A stretch of DNA of 64,000 nt. It comes from Pseudacidovorax sp. NFM-22 (GTDB lineage: Bacteria; Pseudomonadota; Gammaproteobacteria; Burkholderiales; Burkholderiaceae_C). The notes under the pieces are model-generated. The model saw only the letters and a program-made list of their open reading frames with translations, searched no databases and was not told where the DNA came from. This document shows positions 15,959-23,934 of this stretch, piece by piece. How positions within the stretch are numbered: position 1 is the stretch's first letter; the number at the start of each line of letters is the position of its first letter. The stretch is taken from contig NZ_JACBFY010000002.1 in assembly GCF_021401245.1 (NCBI RefSeq), positions 930,001 through 994,000 on the forward strand, in the 5' to 3' direction. A program made the translations under genes and the position numbers.

Positions 15959-17830
15959 ATGTCGCTCGCGTCCTCCCTGCCCCGCTCCCGTCGCTTCCGG
16001 GTCGACGTGGGCACCCTCATCGCGGCCCTGGTGCTCGCGCAATCGCTCGTGCTCATCGCGCTCGTGGGCTGGGGCGCGCAACGGCTGGTCTCCTCTTTCG
16101 GCGAGGGGGCGCAGCGGGCCAATCACCAGCGGGTCCAGGAGAAAGTCGAGGCCTTCCTGGAGCGGGCCGCCACGGCGGTGGACGCGATGGTGCAGGCGCC
16201 CCACCTCGCGCCTGCCGGCAGCAGCGCCGACGACACCGCCGAGCTGCTGTGGGTGCTGCTGCAGCAGGCGCCCGAGCTCGACAGCCTGTACGTGGCCGAT
16301 GCGCGCGCGCGCATGCTGATGGTGCAGCGCTACCCCGACCTCGCCGTGCGGCGCATCGTGCGCGCGCACGACGCCACCACCGAAACCTGGGACTACAAGG
16401 TGCGCCCCGACCTGCGGCTGATGCCGGCGCAGCGCTTTGCCACCACGCGCAGGCGCACCCTGACCAGCAGCTACGACCCGCTCGCGGGTCCCTGGTATCG
16501 GCAGGCCACGCTGGCGGGACGGCCGGTGTGGACCGCGCCCTACGAGTTCCAGGTGGCGCACGAGCTGGGCGTGACCTACGCGCGGCCCGATCTGCGCACG
16601 CGCGACAACGACGCCCCGGACCAGGTGGCGGCGGGGGACGTGACCCTGGGCCGGCTGTCGGACTTCGTGCGCCAGTTCGCCCGCGCCGGCGAGGGCGACA
16701 GCGCGCTGCTCAGCGCCGACCTGCGCGTGCTGGCGCGCAGCGACCGGCCCGGCCGCATCACCCGGCTGGAGTCGCCCGCCGACGGCGTGCTCGCGGCCCT
16801 GCGCGAGCCGCTGGCCCGCGCAGGGGCCGCGAGCTTCACGATCACCTACCGCGGCGAGCGCTACCTCGTGCAGAGTTCGGTGATCGTGGCCACCGGCTGG
16901 CGGCTGGTCAGCTGGGTGCCCGAGGAGCGCGTGCTGGGCGGCGTGCACCGGGCGGTCGGCGGCGCGATGGCCACCGCGCTGGGCTTCCTGGGCGTGGTGC
17001 TGCTGCTGTCGCTGCGCCTGGCCCGCCGCGTGACGGCGCCGGTGGAGCGCCTGGCCGATTTCGCGCGCCGGATCGGGCGGCTGGAGCTGGACGGCCCGGC
17101 CCCCGCGCAGAGCCGCGTGCTGGAGATCCAGCACCTGGCGCAGGCCCTGGACGACTCCGCCCGCGGGCTGCGCGCCTTCCGGCAGTTCGTGCCGGTGCAG
17201 CTGGTGCGGCAGCTCATGGCCGAAGGGCTGCCCCTGGGCGCCAGCGGCCGGCCGCGGCGCGTGACGATCATGTTCACCGACATCGCCGGCTTCACCGGGC
17301 TGGCCGAAGGCACCCCCGCGCCCGTGCTGGTGGCGCAGCTCACGGACTACTTCAACCTGACGGCGGCGGTGATCGCGCGCCATGGCGGCACCATCGACAA
17401 GTACATCGGCGACGGGATGATGGTGCTGTGGGGTGCCCCCACCGCGCTGCCCGACGCGGAGCTGCGCGCCTGCCGCGCCGCCCTCGACCTGCAGGCCGAG
17501 GTGGACGCCCTCAACGACCGCGCACGGGAAGCAGGCCGCGCGCCGCTGCCCACGCGCATCGGCATCCACACCGGGCCGGTGATCGCGGGCGTGCTGGGCT
17601 CCAACGACCGGCTGGCCTACACGGCCATCGGCGATGCCGTCAACGTGGCGAGCCGGGTGGAAGAGCTCAACACCGCGCTGGGCACGCGGATCCTCATCTC
17701 CGAGGCCACCTGGCAAGGCGTGGCCGAGCGCCTGCCCGTGCGGCGCATCGCCACCGAAACCCTGCTGCGCGGCCGGCAGGCGCCCCTGACGGTGTACGAA
17801 CTGCTCGAGGACCGGGCCGCCGCGGGTTGA
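15959..17830 (+). CDS. Membrane-bound class III adenylate/guanylate cyclase with Cache-like sensor
   Basis: A 623-residue signalling protein. Order: membrane segment (residues about 17-42), extracytoplasmic Cache-like sensor (about 45-325) with YDPLAGPWYRQA and FTITYRGERYLVQSSVI, a second membrane segment (about 336-357), a HAMP-like linker, then the class III cyclase domain (from about 435). The cyclase shows VTIMFTDIAGFTGLAEG (metal Asp), KYIGDGMMVLWG (second metal Asp), TRIGIHTGPVIAGVLGSNDRLAYTAIGDAVNVASR. It should make cAMP or cGMP in response to an external ligand; which one cannot be settled here. The ATG at 15959 follows the divergent spacer. Confidence 0.9.
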   Translation: MSLASSLPRSRRFRVDVGTLIAALVLAQSLVLIALVGWGAQRLVSSFGEGAQRANHQRVQEKVEAFLERAATAVDAMVQAPHLAPAGSSADDTAELLWVLLQQAPELDSLYVADARARMLMVQRYPDLAVRRIVRAHDATTETWDYKVRPDLRLMPAQRFATTRRRTLTSSYDPLAGPWYRQATLAGRPVWTAPYEFQVAHELGVTYARPDLRTRDNDAPDQVAAGDVTLGRLSDFVRQFARAGEGDSALLSADLRVLARSDRPGRITRLESPADGVLAALREPLARAGAASFTITYRGERYLVQSSVIVATGWRLVSWVPEERVLGGVHRAVGGAMATALGFLGVVLLLSLRLARRVTAPVERLADFARRIGRLELDGPAPAQSRVLEIQHLAQALDDSARGLRAFRQFVPVQLVRQLMAEGLPLGASGRPRRVTIMFTDIAGFTGLAEGTPAPVLVAQLTDYFNLTAAVIARHGGTIDKYIGDGMMVLWGAPTALPDAELRACRAALDLQAEVDALNDRAREAGRAPLPTRIGIHTGPVIAGVLGSNDRLAYTAIGDAVNVASRVEELNTALGTRILISEATWQGVAERLPVRRIATETLLRGRQAPLTVYELLEDRAAAG

Positions 17831-17896
17831 GGCCGGTCAAGCCGATGCGGCAGGGCGCTGGCCACAATGGCCAGCCCGACTTCCGCCGCGAGACCC

Positions 17897-19096
17897 ATGC
17901 GCTCCACCGATCCGCTCGACATCGCCATCGTGGGCGCCGGCCCCACCGGACTCGCCCTGGGCATCGCCCTCGCCCGCGAGGGCTACGGCGTGGACGTGCT
18001 CGACCATCAGGACGCCGACGCCCTCGCCGCGCCCGCCGACGACGGCCGCGAGATCGCCCTGACCCACGCCAGCGTCGGGCTGCTGCGCGAGCTGGGCATC
18101 TGGCCCCACCTGCCGGCCGCGGCGATCGGCCGCATCCGCGAAGCCCGGGTGACGGACGGCGGCCCCGCCTCGCCCGCCCTGCGCTTCCACACGGCGGGAA
18201 CGGGCTGCGAGGCGCTGGGCGCCATCGTGGCCAACCATGCGATCCGACGGGCTTGCTTCGCGGCGGCCACATCGCAGGAGCGCCTGCGGCTGCATCCCGA
18301 CCAGCGCGTGCAGCAGGTGCACATCGACGCGGACCATGCCCACATCGCCCGCGAAGGCGGCACGCCGCTGCGCGCACGGCTGCTGGTGGCGGCCGACAGC
18401 CGCTTCTCGGGCCTGCGGCGCCAGCTCGGCGTGGGCGCTGCCTTGCAGGACTTCGGCCGCACCATGGTGGTCTGCCGCGTGGCCCACGAGGCCGCGGACC
18501 ATGGCGAGGTGGCGCACGAATGCTTCGGCCCGGAGCGCACGCTGGCCATGCTGCCCCTGCCGGGCCGCTTCAGCTCTGCCGTGCTGACGGTGCCGGGCGC
18601 GCAGGCCTCCAGGCTGTGCAGCCTGCCGCCCGACGCGTTCGCGCAGGAAATCCAGCGCCAGTTCGGCGACGGGCTGGGCCCGCTGCGCCTGGCGGGCGAA
18701 CGCCACGCCTATCCGCTGGTGGCGACCTATGCCGAACGCTTTGCGGGCCACCGCTTCGCGCTGGCGGGCGATGCCGCCGTGGGCATGCACCCGGTCACCG
18801 CCCATGGCTTCAACCTGGGGCTGCAAGGCGTGCGCAGCCTGTGCGCCGCCCTCTCGCAGCGGCCCCTGTCCGACGACCCGGGCCAGGCGGACCGGCTGCA
18901 ACGGTACGAGCGGGTGCATCGCCGCGAAACGGCGCCGATCTACCACGGCACCAATGCGGTCGCGCGCCTCTATGCCGGACAGACCGGCCCGCACCGGTTG
19001 CTGCGCAGCCTGGTGCTCGAAGCCGCATGTCGGCTGCCGCCGGTGCGCTCAGCGATCACGCGGCAGCTGATCGGAGCCGGTCCCGCACGCTTCTGA
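17897..19096 (+). CDS. UbiH/UbiM-like FAD-dependent ubiquinone-biosynthesis hydroxylase
   Basis: A 399-residue class A flavoprotein monooxygenase. FAD-binding motifs in order: IAIVGAGPTGLALGIAL near the N-terminus, the RLLVAADSRFSGLRR region (DG-type motif with D-S) and FALAGDAAVGMHPVTAHGFNLGLQG (GD motif). The last stretch, with M-HPVTAHGFN, is closest to UbiM, which hydroxylates several ring positions in coenzyme Q synthesis, but UbiH/UbiF cannot be excluded. It begins 66 bases after the cyclase stop. The start at 17897 puts the Rossmann glycines at the normal distance; an in-frame ATG at 17867 exists. Confidence 0.8.
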   Translation: MRSTDPLDIAIVGAGPTGLALGIALAREGYGVDVLDHQDADALAAPADDGREIALTHASVGLLRELGIWPHLPAAAIGRIREARVTDGGPASPALRFHTAGTGCEALGAIVANHAIRRACFAAATSQERLRLHPDQRVQQVHIDADHAHIAREGGTPLRARLLVAADSRFSGLRRQLGVGAALQDFGRTMVVCRVAHEAADHGEVAHECFGPERTLAMLPLPGRFSSAVLTVPGAQASRLCSLPPDAFAQEIQRQFGDGLGPLRLAGERHAYPLVATYAERFAGHRFALAGDAAVGMHPVTAHGFNLGLQGVRSLCAALSQRPLSDDPGQADRLQRYERVHRRETAPIYHGTNAVARLYAGQTGPHRLLRSLVLEAACRLPPVRSAITRQLIGAGPARF

Positions 19097-19224
19097 GCGG
19101 CTGAAGAGAGGAGATGTCGAGGGCTTCGCGCCTTCGACGGCCGCGGGGAATCGCTGCGGGCACGCGTGCCGCGCAAGACGCGCAGCCCCTCATGCGGGCG
19201 GCGCGCACGCCAGCGCTGTCCCCC

Positions 19225-19728
19225 TCAAGCGGGCGTCGCCACCGCCTCTTCGGCCGCGGGCGAACAGGCCGCGGAGCCACAGCCCTTCATCGGCTCCGTC
19301 GGCAGCGCGTGCGGCCGGCCGACCTCGCCGGTCTCCATGTCGAAGCCTACGCTGCGCAGGTGCAGCGCCAGGCCCGCATCCATGGTCTGGGCGTGGTGCA
19401 CAAACCAGGCACCCAGCTGGCGCGCCAGCTCGCGCACCAGGGCGAGATCGCCGCGCTGCCCGGCCGCCAGGCCATCGCGCATGGCGTGCAGCACCACCTT
19501 GTGCTGCACGCTGTGGCAGTTGGCGACGGAAAAGCCCGTGGCCTGCATCCATTGGTCCTCGCGCGAGAAGTGGGCATCGGTGTGGTCGATCAGCCCGCTC
19601 CAGCACGCCAGCAGTTGCTCGTCCGGCGCCTGCTCGACGTCGGCCAGCAGCAGCACGAATTCCTCGTGGGTGCGGTCCATCACGGGGGCGTCCAGCACCA
19701 GGGCTTCGGACCATTGCAGGGTGGCCAT
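19225..19728 (-). CDS. Bacteriohemerythrin-like protein
   Basis: A 167-residue protein with the hemerythrin diiron ligand pattern: MDRTHEEF (His), LIDHTDAHFSREDQWM (His-x3-His-x3-Glu), CHSVQHKVVLH (His), and WFVHHAQTMD (His-x4-Asp). The fold binds O2 or senses oxygen/iron. An unusual tail after the domain (about 40 residues, with GCGSAACS) is not part of the core. It is a single gene, tail to tail with the hydroxylase. Confidence 0.88.
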   Translation of the reverse strand: MATLQWSEALVLDAPVMDRTHEEFVLLLADVEQAPDEQLLACWSGLIDHTDAHFSREDQWMQATGFSVANCHSVQHKVVLHAMRDGLAAGQRGDLALVRELARQLGAWFVHHAQTMDAGLALHLRSVGFDMETGEVGRPHALPTEPMKGCGSAACSPAAEEAVATPA

Positions 19729-19874
19729 CGTCGTCTCTCCACGCAGTCGGTTGGGGGAGATCGCAGAGTAGGCCGGCATGGCAACCGCCGCCTTGACGGG
19801 GCGCAAGGCAAGGGGCGGTGATCCCCGCCACGCGTCACCTCGCCGCCGGGCCGGCCGCACGGACGGACGGACGT

Positions 19875-20186
19875 TCAGTGCTTGGCCGCGGCGTTGCGCT
19901 TGCGCGTGGCCGCCGCCTTCTTCGCCGAGGCGGAGCGCTCGGCCGCCGAGCGCGAGGCCGATGCCTGGCCCCCGGCATGGCCGCCCTTGCGCGAGGGTGC
20001 ATGGTTCGCGGCATGGCCGCGGCCCGAGCCGCTCTTCTCGCCGCCCCCGGACTCCTTGTTCACGGTGGCCCAGGCGCGGCGCTCGGCCTCTTTCTCGGGC
20101 ACGCCACGCGATTCGTAGCCTTCCTCGATGTGCTCGGCCTGCCGCTTCTGCTTGCCGGTGTAGGCGGACTTGTCGCCACGGGGCAT
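19875..20186 (-). CDS. Small basic 'plasmid stabilisation'-like protein
   Basis: A 103-residue, very basic protein. The N-terminal part (MPRGDKSAYTGKQKRQAEHI, then EEGYESRGVPEKEAERRAWATVNKESGGGEKSGSGRG) is strongly conserved among proteobacterial proteins often labelled plasmid stabilisation proteins, without proof. The C-terminal 50 residues are Ala/Ser/Lys/Arg-rich, like a histone-type nucleic-acid-binding tail. A good ribosome site (AGGAGATCACC) fixes the ATG. A chromosomal stress or nucleoid role is as likely as plasmid maintenance. Confidence 0.7.
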   Translation of the reverse strand: MPRGDKSAYTGKQKRQAEHIEEGYESRGVPEKEAERRAWATVNKESGGGEKSGSGRGHAANHAPSRKGGHAGGQASASRSAAERSASAKKAAATRKRNAAAKH

Positions 20187-20329
20187 GGTGATCTCCTGTG
20201 TTGCAAGAAAGCACATGCTCGCCCCGTGGCCGTCTGCGCCTGTAGGCCGAGGCGAAACGGCCCTGTGCGCGGGTGGCGGGGTACGGCGGCCGCGGCGCCG
20301 CCCGCCGGGCGCCGACCTATCATCGGCCG

Positions 20330-20734
20330 ATGCTCGCGAACCTCACGCCCTTCCTCCTCCACTGGGCCATCACCGCCTTCTCGCTCTGGGTGGCCAGCCA
20401 CATCTTCCGCGGGCTGCAGTTCGACGGAACGGGCTCGCTGGTGGTGTCGGCATTGCTGCTGGGCCTGGCCAATGCCATCGTCAAGCCGCTGCTGATCTTC
20501 CTGACGCTGCCGCTCACGCTGCTGACCTTCGGCCTGTTCCTGCTGGTCATCAACGCGCTGATGATCCTGCTGGTAGCGGCGCTGGTGAAGGGCTTCCGGG
20601 TGTCGGGTTTCTGGACCGCCCTGTTCGCCAGCATCTTCATCTCGCTGCTGAGCATGCTGATCGGCACGCTGGTGGACGGCGGCGACCCGGCCACCCGCAT
20701 CCAGCTGCCGCAAGGCACGGGCAACTGGCTCTAG
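20330..20734 (+). CDS. Phage-holin-family small membrane protein (PF04020-like)
   Basis: A 134-residue protein with four hydrophobic segments and the family's hallmarks RGLQFDGTGSLVVSALLLGLANAIVKPLL, LPLTLLTFGLFLLVINALM and ALVKGFRVSGFWTALFASI. Despite the name, members of this family (E. coli YvlD-like) are chromosomal membrane proteins of unclear role. The start at 20330 is the only one compatible with the first segment. No phage genes are near. Confidence 0.82.
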   Translation: MLANLTPFLLHWAITAFSLWVASHIFRGLQFDGTGSLVVSALLLGLANAIVKPLLIFLTLPLTLLTFGLFLLVINALMILLVAALVKGFRVSGFWTALFASIFISLLSMLIGTLVDGGDPATRIQLPQGTGNWL

Positions 20735-20956
20735 AGCCCGCGGCGCCTGCCGCGGGGCACGGGCGTCACACACGTCACGACCGCCCGCTTTCCGTTCACC
20801 AATCCGCAAGCCTGTTAAAGAAGCGACGCGTGTGCGCGCCGCTTTTGACGGTGTTGGGCCGCCGAGTGCGGCTTTCACGACATCAGGCCATGGCGATCAC
20901 CGTGCAGCTGCCCAGAATCGACAGAACGATTCACAGGGAGCCGGCAAGGAGACGTC

Positions 20957-21724
20957 ATGAGACGCGCCATTTCGATCTGCGTGGTCGCCGCGATGCTCGC
21001 CGCATGCGCGGCCCATCCACAGCCAGACAGCACCCCCGTCAGTGCCACCCCGGGCCATCCGCTGCCGCATCCGCGCGTGGAGATCTTCTACAACGCCGAG
21101 CCCGAACTGGTGGTGCGCGACTCGGGGGCCATTCCCGCCGTGGGCCTGATCGGGTTGCTGGGCCCCGTGGGTGCGCTGGCGGCGATGGGCGTCGATGCCC
21201 TCAGCCGCGGCAATGCGACCCAGCAGGCCGGCGAGCGTAGCCAGCGCTTCACGCAGGCCGTGCGCGGCGAGGGCAGCGACCTCGCGCTCAACCACGAGTA
21301 CGCGCAGCGCCTGGCCGAGGCGCTGCGTTCGACCGGCCGCGAGGTCAAGCTCACGCCCGCGGCACGCGCCCTGGGCACGGCCGGGGAACTGCACCTGGAG
21401 GGGCTGACGCCCACGCCGGGCCATGACGTGCTGCTGCTGCGCATCTCCACCGCCTACTGGGCGCCCGACCTGGGTTCGAGCTTCCGGCCCTATGCCCGGG
21501 TGGAGTACGCGCTGCGCGACGACCAGCTGGCGCCCCTGGCCTGGGATTCGGTGTCGTTCCGCTCGGCCGAGCCCCGCTACTACGCCTACGACACGCTGCT
21601 GAAGGAGAACCGGACCGCCTACGACGGCCTGCGCCAAGCGCTGTTCGCAACCCTTCCCGGCGTGATGCGAAAGAACTTCCCCAGCCTCCCGACGCCCGCG
21701 CTCCGCACCGCAGGAACGCCCTGA
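20957..21724 (+). CDS. Hypothetical lipoprotein (255 aa)
   Basis: The N-terminus is a lipoprotein signal (MRRAISICVVAAMLAACAA; lipobox LAAC at residues 14-17). The mature part has PHPRVEIFYNAEPELVVRDSG, a hydrophobic loop (IPAVGLIGLLGPVGALAAM) and a C-terminal alpha/beta region with DVLLLRISTAYWAPDLGSS and RPYARVEYALRD. I do not recognise a named family. A ribosome site (AAGGAGACGTC) precedes the ATG. It probably sits in the outer membrane facing the periplasm. It may be co-transcribed with the gene 39 bases downstream. Confidence 0.7.
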   Translation: MRRAISICVVAAMLAACAAHPQPDSTPVSATPGHPLPHPRVEIFYNAEPELVVRDSGAIPAVGLIGLLGPVGALAAMGVDALSRGNATQQAGERSQRFTQAVRGEGSDLALNHEYAQRLAEALRSTGREVKLTPAARALGTAGELHLEGLTPTPGHDVLLLRISTAYWAPDLGSSFRPYARVEYALRDDQLAPLAWDSVSFRSAEPRYYAYDTLLKENRTAYDGLRQALFATLPGVMRKNFPSLPTPALRTAGTP

Positions 21725-21763
21725 CCGGCCCCTCGCGCCTCACCCCGATTCTTTCCCATCCCC

Positions 21764-22561
21764 ATGATCGACTCGCCCCCCTCACCCACTCTCGAACGCA
21801 CGGGCCCCTTCGTCCCTGACGGCTGGCGCAGCCTGGTGGAGCCGCTGTGCGAACTCAAGGAGGCCCTGGACCATGCCGTGCGCTGGCCCGAGCGCATGGC
21901 CCGGCACGGCCGTGCCGCACAGGTCCTGTCCACGCACGGGCTGACGCTGCAACAGGCCGCCGCGCTCAGGACCTCCCACCTGCCGGACCGCTTTGCCCGG
22001 CATCTGCTGGGCGACTGGTTCGCCGCCACCGGCGAGCCCGTCGGCACCTGGGAGCGCAGCAGCCTGCCCCCCTGGTGCACGCTCGGCTGGGTGCGCAAGG
22101 ACGCCTACCGCCTCACGCCCGAGCGGCCACAGGCGCGGTTGCGCGCCCTCGTGGACGAACTCCATGCGGACCCCGAAGCCATGGACGCCACGGCCTATGG
22201 CCTGGCCGGCATCCCCCTCTTCTGGGCCGGTGAGGGCAAGAACCGCTGCCAGCTCTACCGCCTGGCCGGCCGCGCCCGGGTGGGCAGGCTCAGCCTGTAC
22301 CCGGCGCCCGACCTGTCCGCCTGGCGCCTGGCGCCGGTGATGGGCGCCCGGCAGGTGGTGGCGCTCATCGCGCCCGACGGGCGGGTGCAGCTGCTGCCAT
22401 TCGGCCGGGCCTCCAGGCCGCTGCTGCTCGCGCTGGGCGTGACGTGGCGGCCCCGGCCCGTGCTGCGGCCTTGGATCGAGTCGCTGCAGCGCGGCCAGCC
22501 CATGCCGCATGTCCAGGCCGAGTACCGGCTGCGCGCATCGATCCTCGCGCCGGCGGCCTAA
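21764..22561 (+). CDS. Hypothetical protein (265 aa)
   Basis: A soluble, Arg/Leu/Pro-rich protein without signal peptide or membrane segment. Notable stretches are LPPWCTLGWVRKDAYRLTPERP, AYGLAGIPLFWAGEGKNRCQLYRLAGR and PVMGARQVVALIAPDGRVQLLP. The GKNRCQLYR segment recalls the GKNR-x-x-LYR motif in ParB/Srx-like or methyltransferase-linked hypotheticals, but that is not enough to assign a family. It begins 39 bases after the lipoprotein gene. Codon use matches its neighbours. Confidence 0.55.
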   Translation: MIDSPPSPTLERTGPFVPDGWRSLVEPLCELKEALDHAVRWPERMARHGRAAQVLSTHGLTLQQAAALRTSHLPDRFARHLLGDWFAATGEPVGTWERSSLPPWCTLGWVRKDAYRLTPERPQARLRALVDELHADPEAMDATAYGLAGIPLFWAGEGKNRCQLYRLAGRARVGRLSLYPAPDLSAWRLAPVMGARQVVALIAPDGRVQLLPFGRASRPLLLALGVTWRPRPVLRPWIESLQRGQPMPHVQAEYRLRASILAPAA

Positions 22562-22621
22562 AGAAGGTGTGAACGAAGCCGACATGTCCGCTCGGCCACG
22601 CCGGATTCATGCACACCTTCT
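22562..22621. repeat. Imperfect 60-bp palindrome between convergent genes
   Basis: AGAAGGTGTG (22562-22571) is exactly inverted by CACACCTTCT (22612-22621), and the match continues inward with a few mismatches (GAA-CCG against CGG-TTC). It begins right at the stop of the 265-aa protein gene and ends before the MFS gene stop. It has no T-run, so it is either a factor-aided terminator stem or a REP-like element. Confidence 0.6.
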
Positions 22622-22637
22622 GAGAAGAGCACCCGAC

Positions 22638-23864
22638 TCAGGACGTGCGCGAGGGCGCCTCTTCCACCGGCGCCGGGCTGAACAGGTAAGGCAACAGGCC
22701 CGCCAGCAGCAGCGCGGCCGCGCAGCCGAAGATGGCGGCGAAGGCGCCATCCACCGGCCAGCCGCGGCGCTGGCCCGCCTCGGCGATCAGGCCGAAGGCC
22801 CAGGAGGCGCCGGCGGAGCCCAGGAAGACGCAGGTGTTCAGAACGCCCAGGCCCCGTCCGCGCAGCGCCGCGGGCACCAGCGCGCGGCCGTGGCTCATCA
22901 CCAGCGGATGCAGCATGCCGGCCGTGACCACGAAGGTCAGCAGGGTCAGGTCCAGCGCCAGACCAACCGCGGGCCAGGCCGTGAGCGCCAGGGCCGCCGA
23001 GAACGAGAAGGCCGTCCAGCCCGCCACGGTGGCACGCAGCGAACTGCGACGCACCACCAGCGGAATGGTCAGCGCGCCCAGGATGCCGCCCGCGCTCACC
23101 ACCATCAGCGCCAGCCCGCGCGCATCGGCCCCCAGCCCGAAGACCTGCGCGAAGTAGGGCCCGCCCCAGGCGTTGCGGAAGCTGGTGCCTGCCGCCATGG
23201 CGATGCACATCGGGATGAGCGTCCACAACGCCCTGCGGCGCAGCAGGCCGGCGCTGGCCAGCACCATCGCGGCCGGGCTTTCCTGCCGGGCCAGGGCATG
23301 GCCCTGGTCGCGCACATGCCGCCACACGCCGATGCAGGCCAGCAGCATCGCGACACCACCGAGCGCGATGGCCGGCCGCCAGCCGATGCGATGCGCCGCC
23401 CAGCCCAGGGGCGCCGTGGCCACCAGCGAGCCCACCATGCCCACGGCATTGGCCCGGCTGATGAAGGCGGCGAAGCGCGCGGGCGGCAGCTGCTCCGCTG
23501 CGTAGTGCATCAGCCCCATGAAGACCGGTGCGCAGGCCAGCCCCAGGCCCGCCTGCGCCACCATGGCGACGGCGCCGTTGGGCGCCGCGACCAGCAGGGC
23601 CGCCGACACCACGCCGATGGCCAGCAGCCAGCGGCTGGGACGGCCCACGCCCCAGCGGTCGAAGGCCACGCCCACCGGCACCTGCGCGACGGCGAAGGCC
23701 AGGAAGAAGCTGGAGGACAGCGCGCCGAAGCCCGCGGGCGACAGCGCGAGGTCGTGCTGCAGCTCGGGCGCGATGACCGCGAGGCAGCTGCGGAAGAACT
23801 GGCTGAGGGAGAAGGCGAAGGTCAGCGCGACGAGGCCGCGCGAGGTGGCTGACGGGGACGGCAT
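22638..23864 (-). CDS. Major facilitator superfamily transporter
   Basis: A 408-residue membrane protein with about 12 hydrophobic segments and the MFS motif-A equivalent FDRWGVGRPSRWLL after the second segment. The QFFRSCLAVIAPEL opening and the GTSFRNAWGGPYF stretch match the proton-driven organic-acid/sugar-phosphate or CynX/NimT-like branch, with no sure substrate. It is the gene just downstream (70 bases) of acetoacetate-CoA ligase on the same strand, so it might import a related acid. The start at 23864 lets the first helix begin after a short polar lead. Confidence 0.85.
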   Translation of the reverse strand: MPSPSATSRGLVALTFAFSLSQFFRSCLAVIAPELQHDLALSPAGFGALSSSFFLAFAVAQVPVGVAFDRWGVGRPSRWLLAIGVVSAALLVAAPNGAVAMVAQAGLGLACAPVFMGLMHYAAEQLPPARFAAFISRANAVGMVGSLVATAPLGWAAHRIGWRPAIALGGVAMLLACIGVWRHVRDQGHALARQESPAAMVLASAGLLRRRALWTLIPMCIAMAAGTSFRNAWGGPYFAQVFGLGADARGLALMVVSAGGILGALTIPLVVRRSSLRATVAGWTAFSFSAALALTAWPAVGLALDLTLLTFVVTAGMLHPLVMSHGRALVPAALRGRGLGVLNTCVFLGSAGASWAFGLIAEAGQRRGWPVDGAFAAIFGCAAALLLAGLLPYLFSPAPVEEAPSRTS

Positions 23865-23934
23865 TTCGGCGCCGATTGTCCCGTGCCCCCGCCGCCGCAT
23901 CGACCACCGGCGCGACAGGCCCGGCGTGGTGCCG

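Noticed and set aside
17837-18994. 385-codon minus-strand frame opposite the hydroxylase gene
   Set aside because: It has no domain signals. The plus-strand frame has all three FAD motifs.
19875-20186. Integrated plasmid or toxin-antitoxin locus from the 'plasmid stabilisation' label
   Set aside because: There is no partner toxin, integrase or replication gene, and the label is traditional rather than functional.
20330-20734. Prophage remnant because of the 'phage holin family' protein
   Set aside because: This family is chromosomal and no other phage gene is near.
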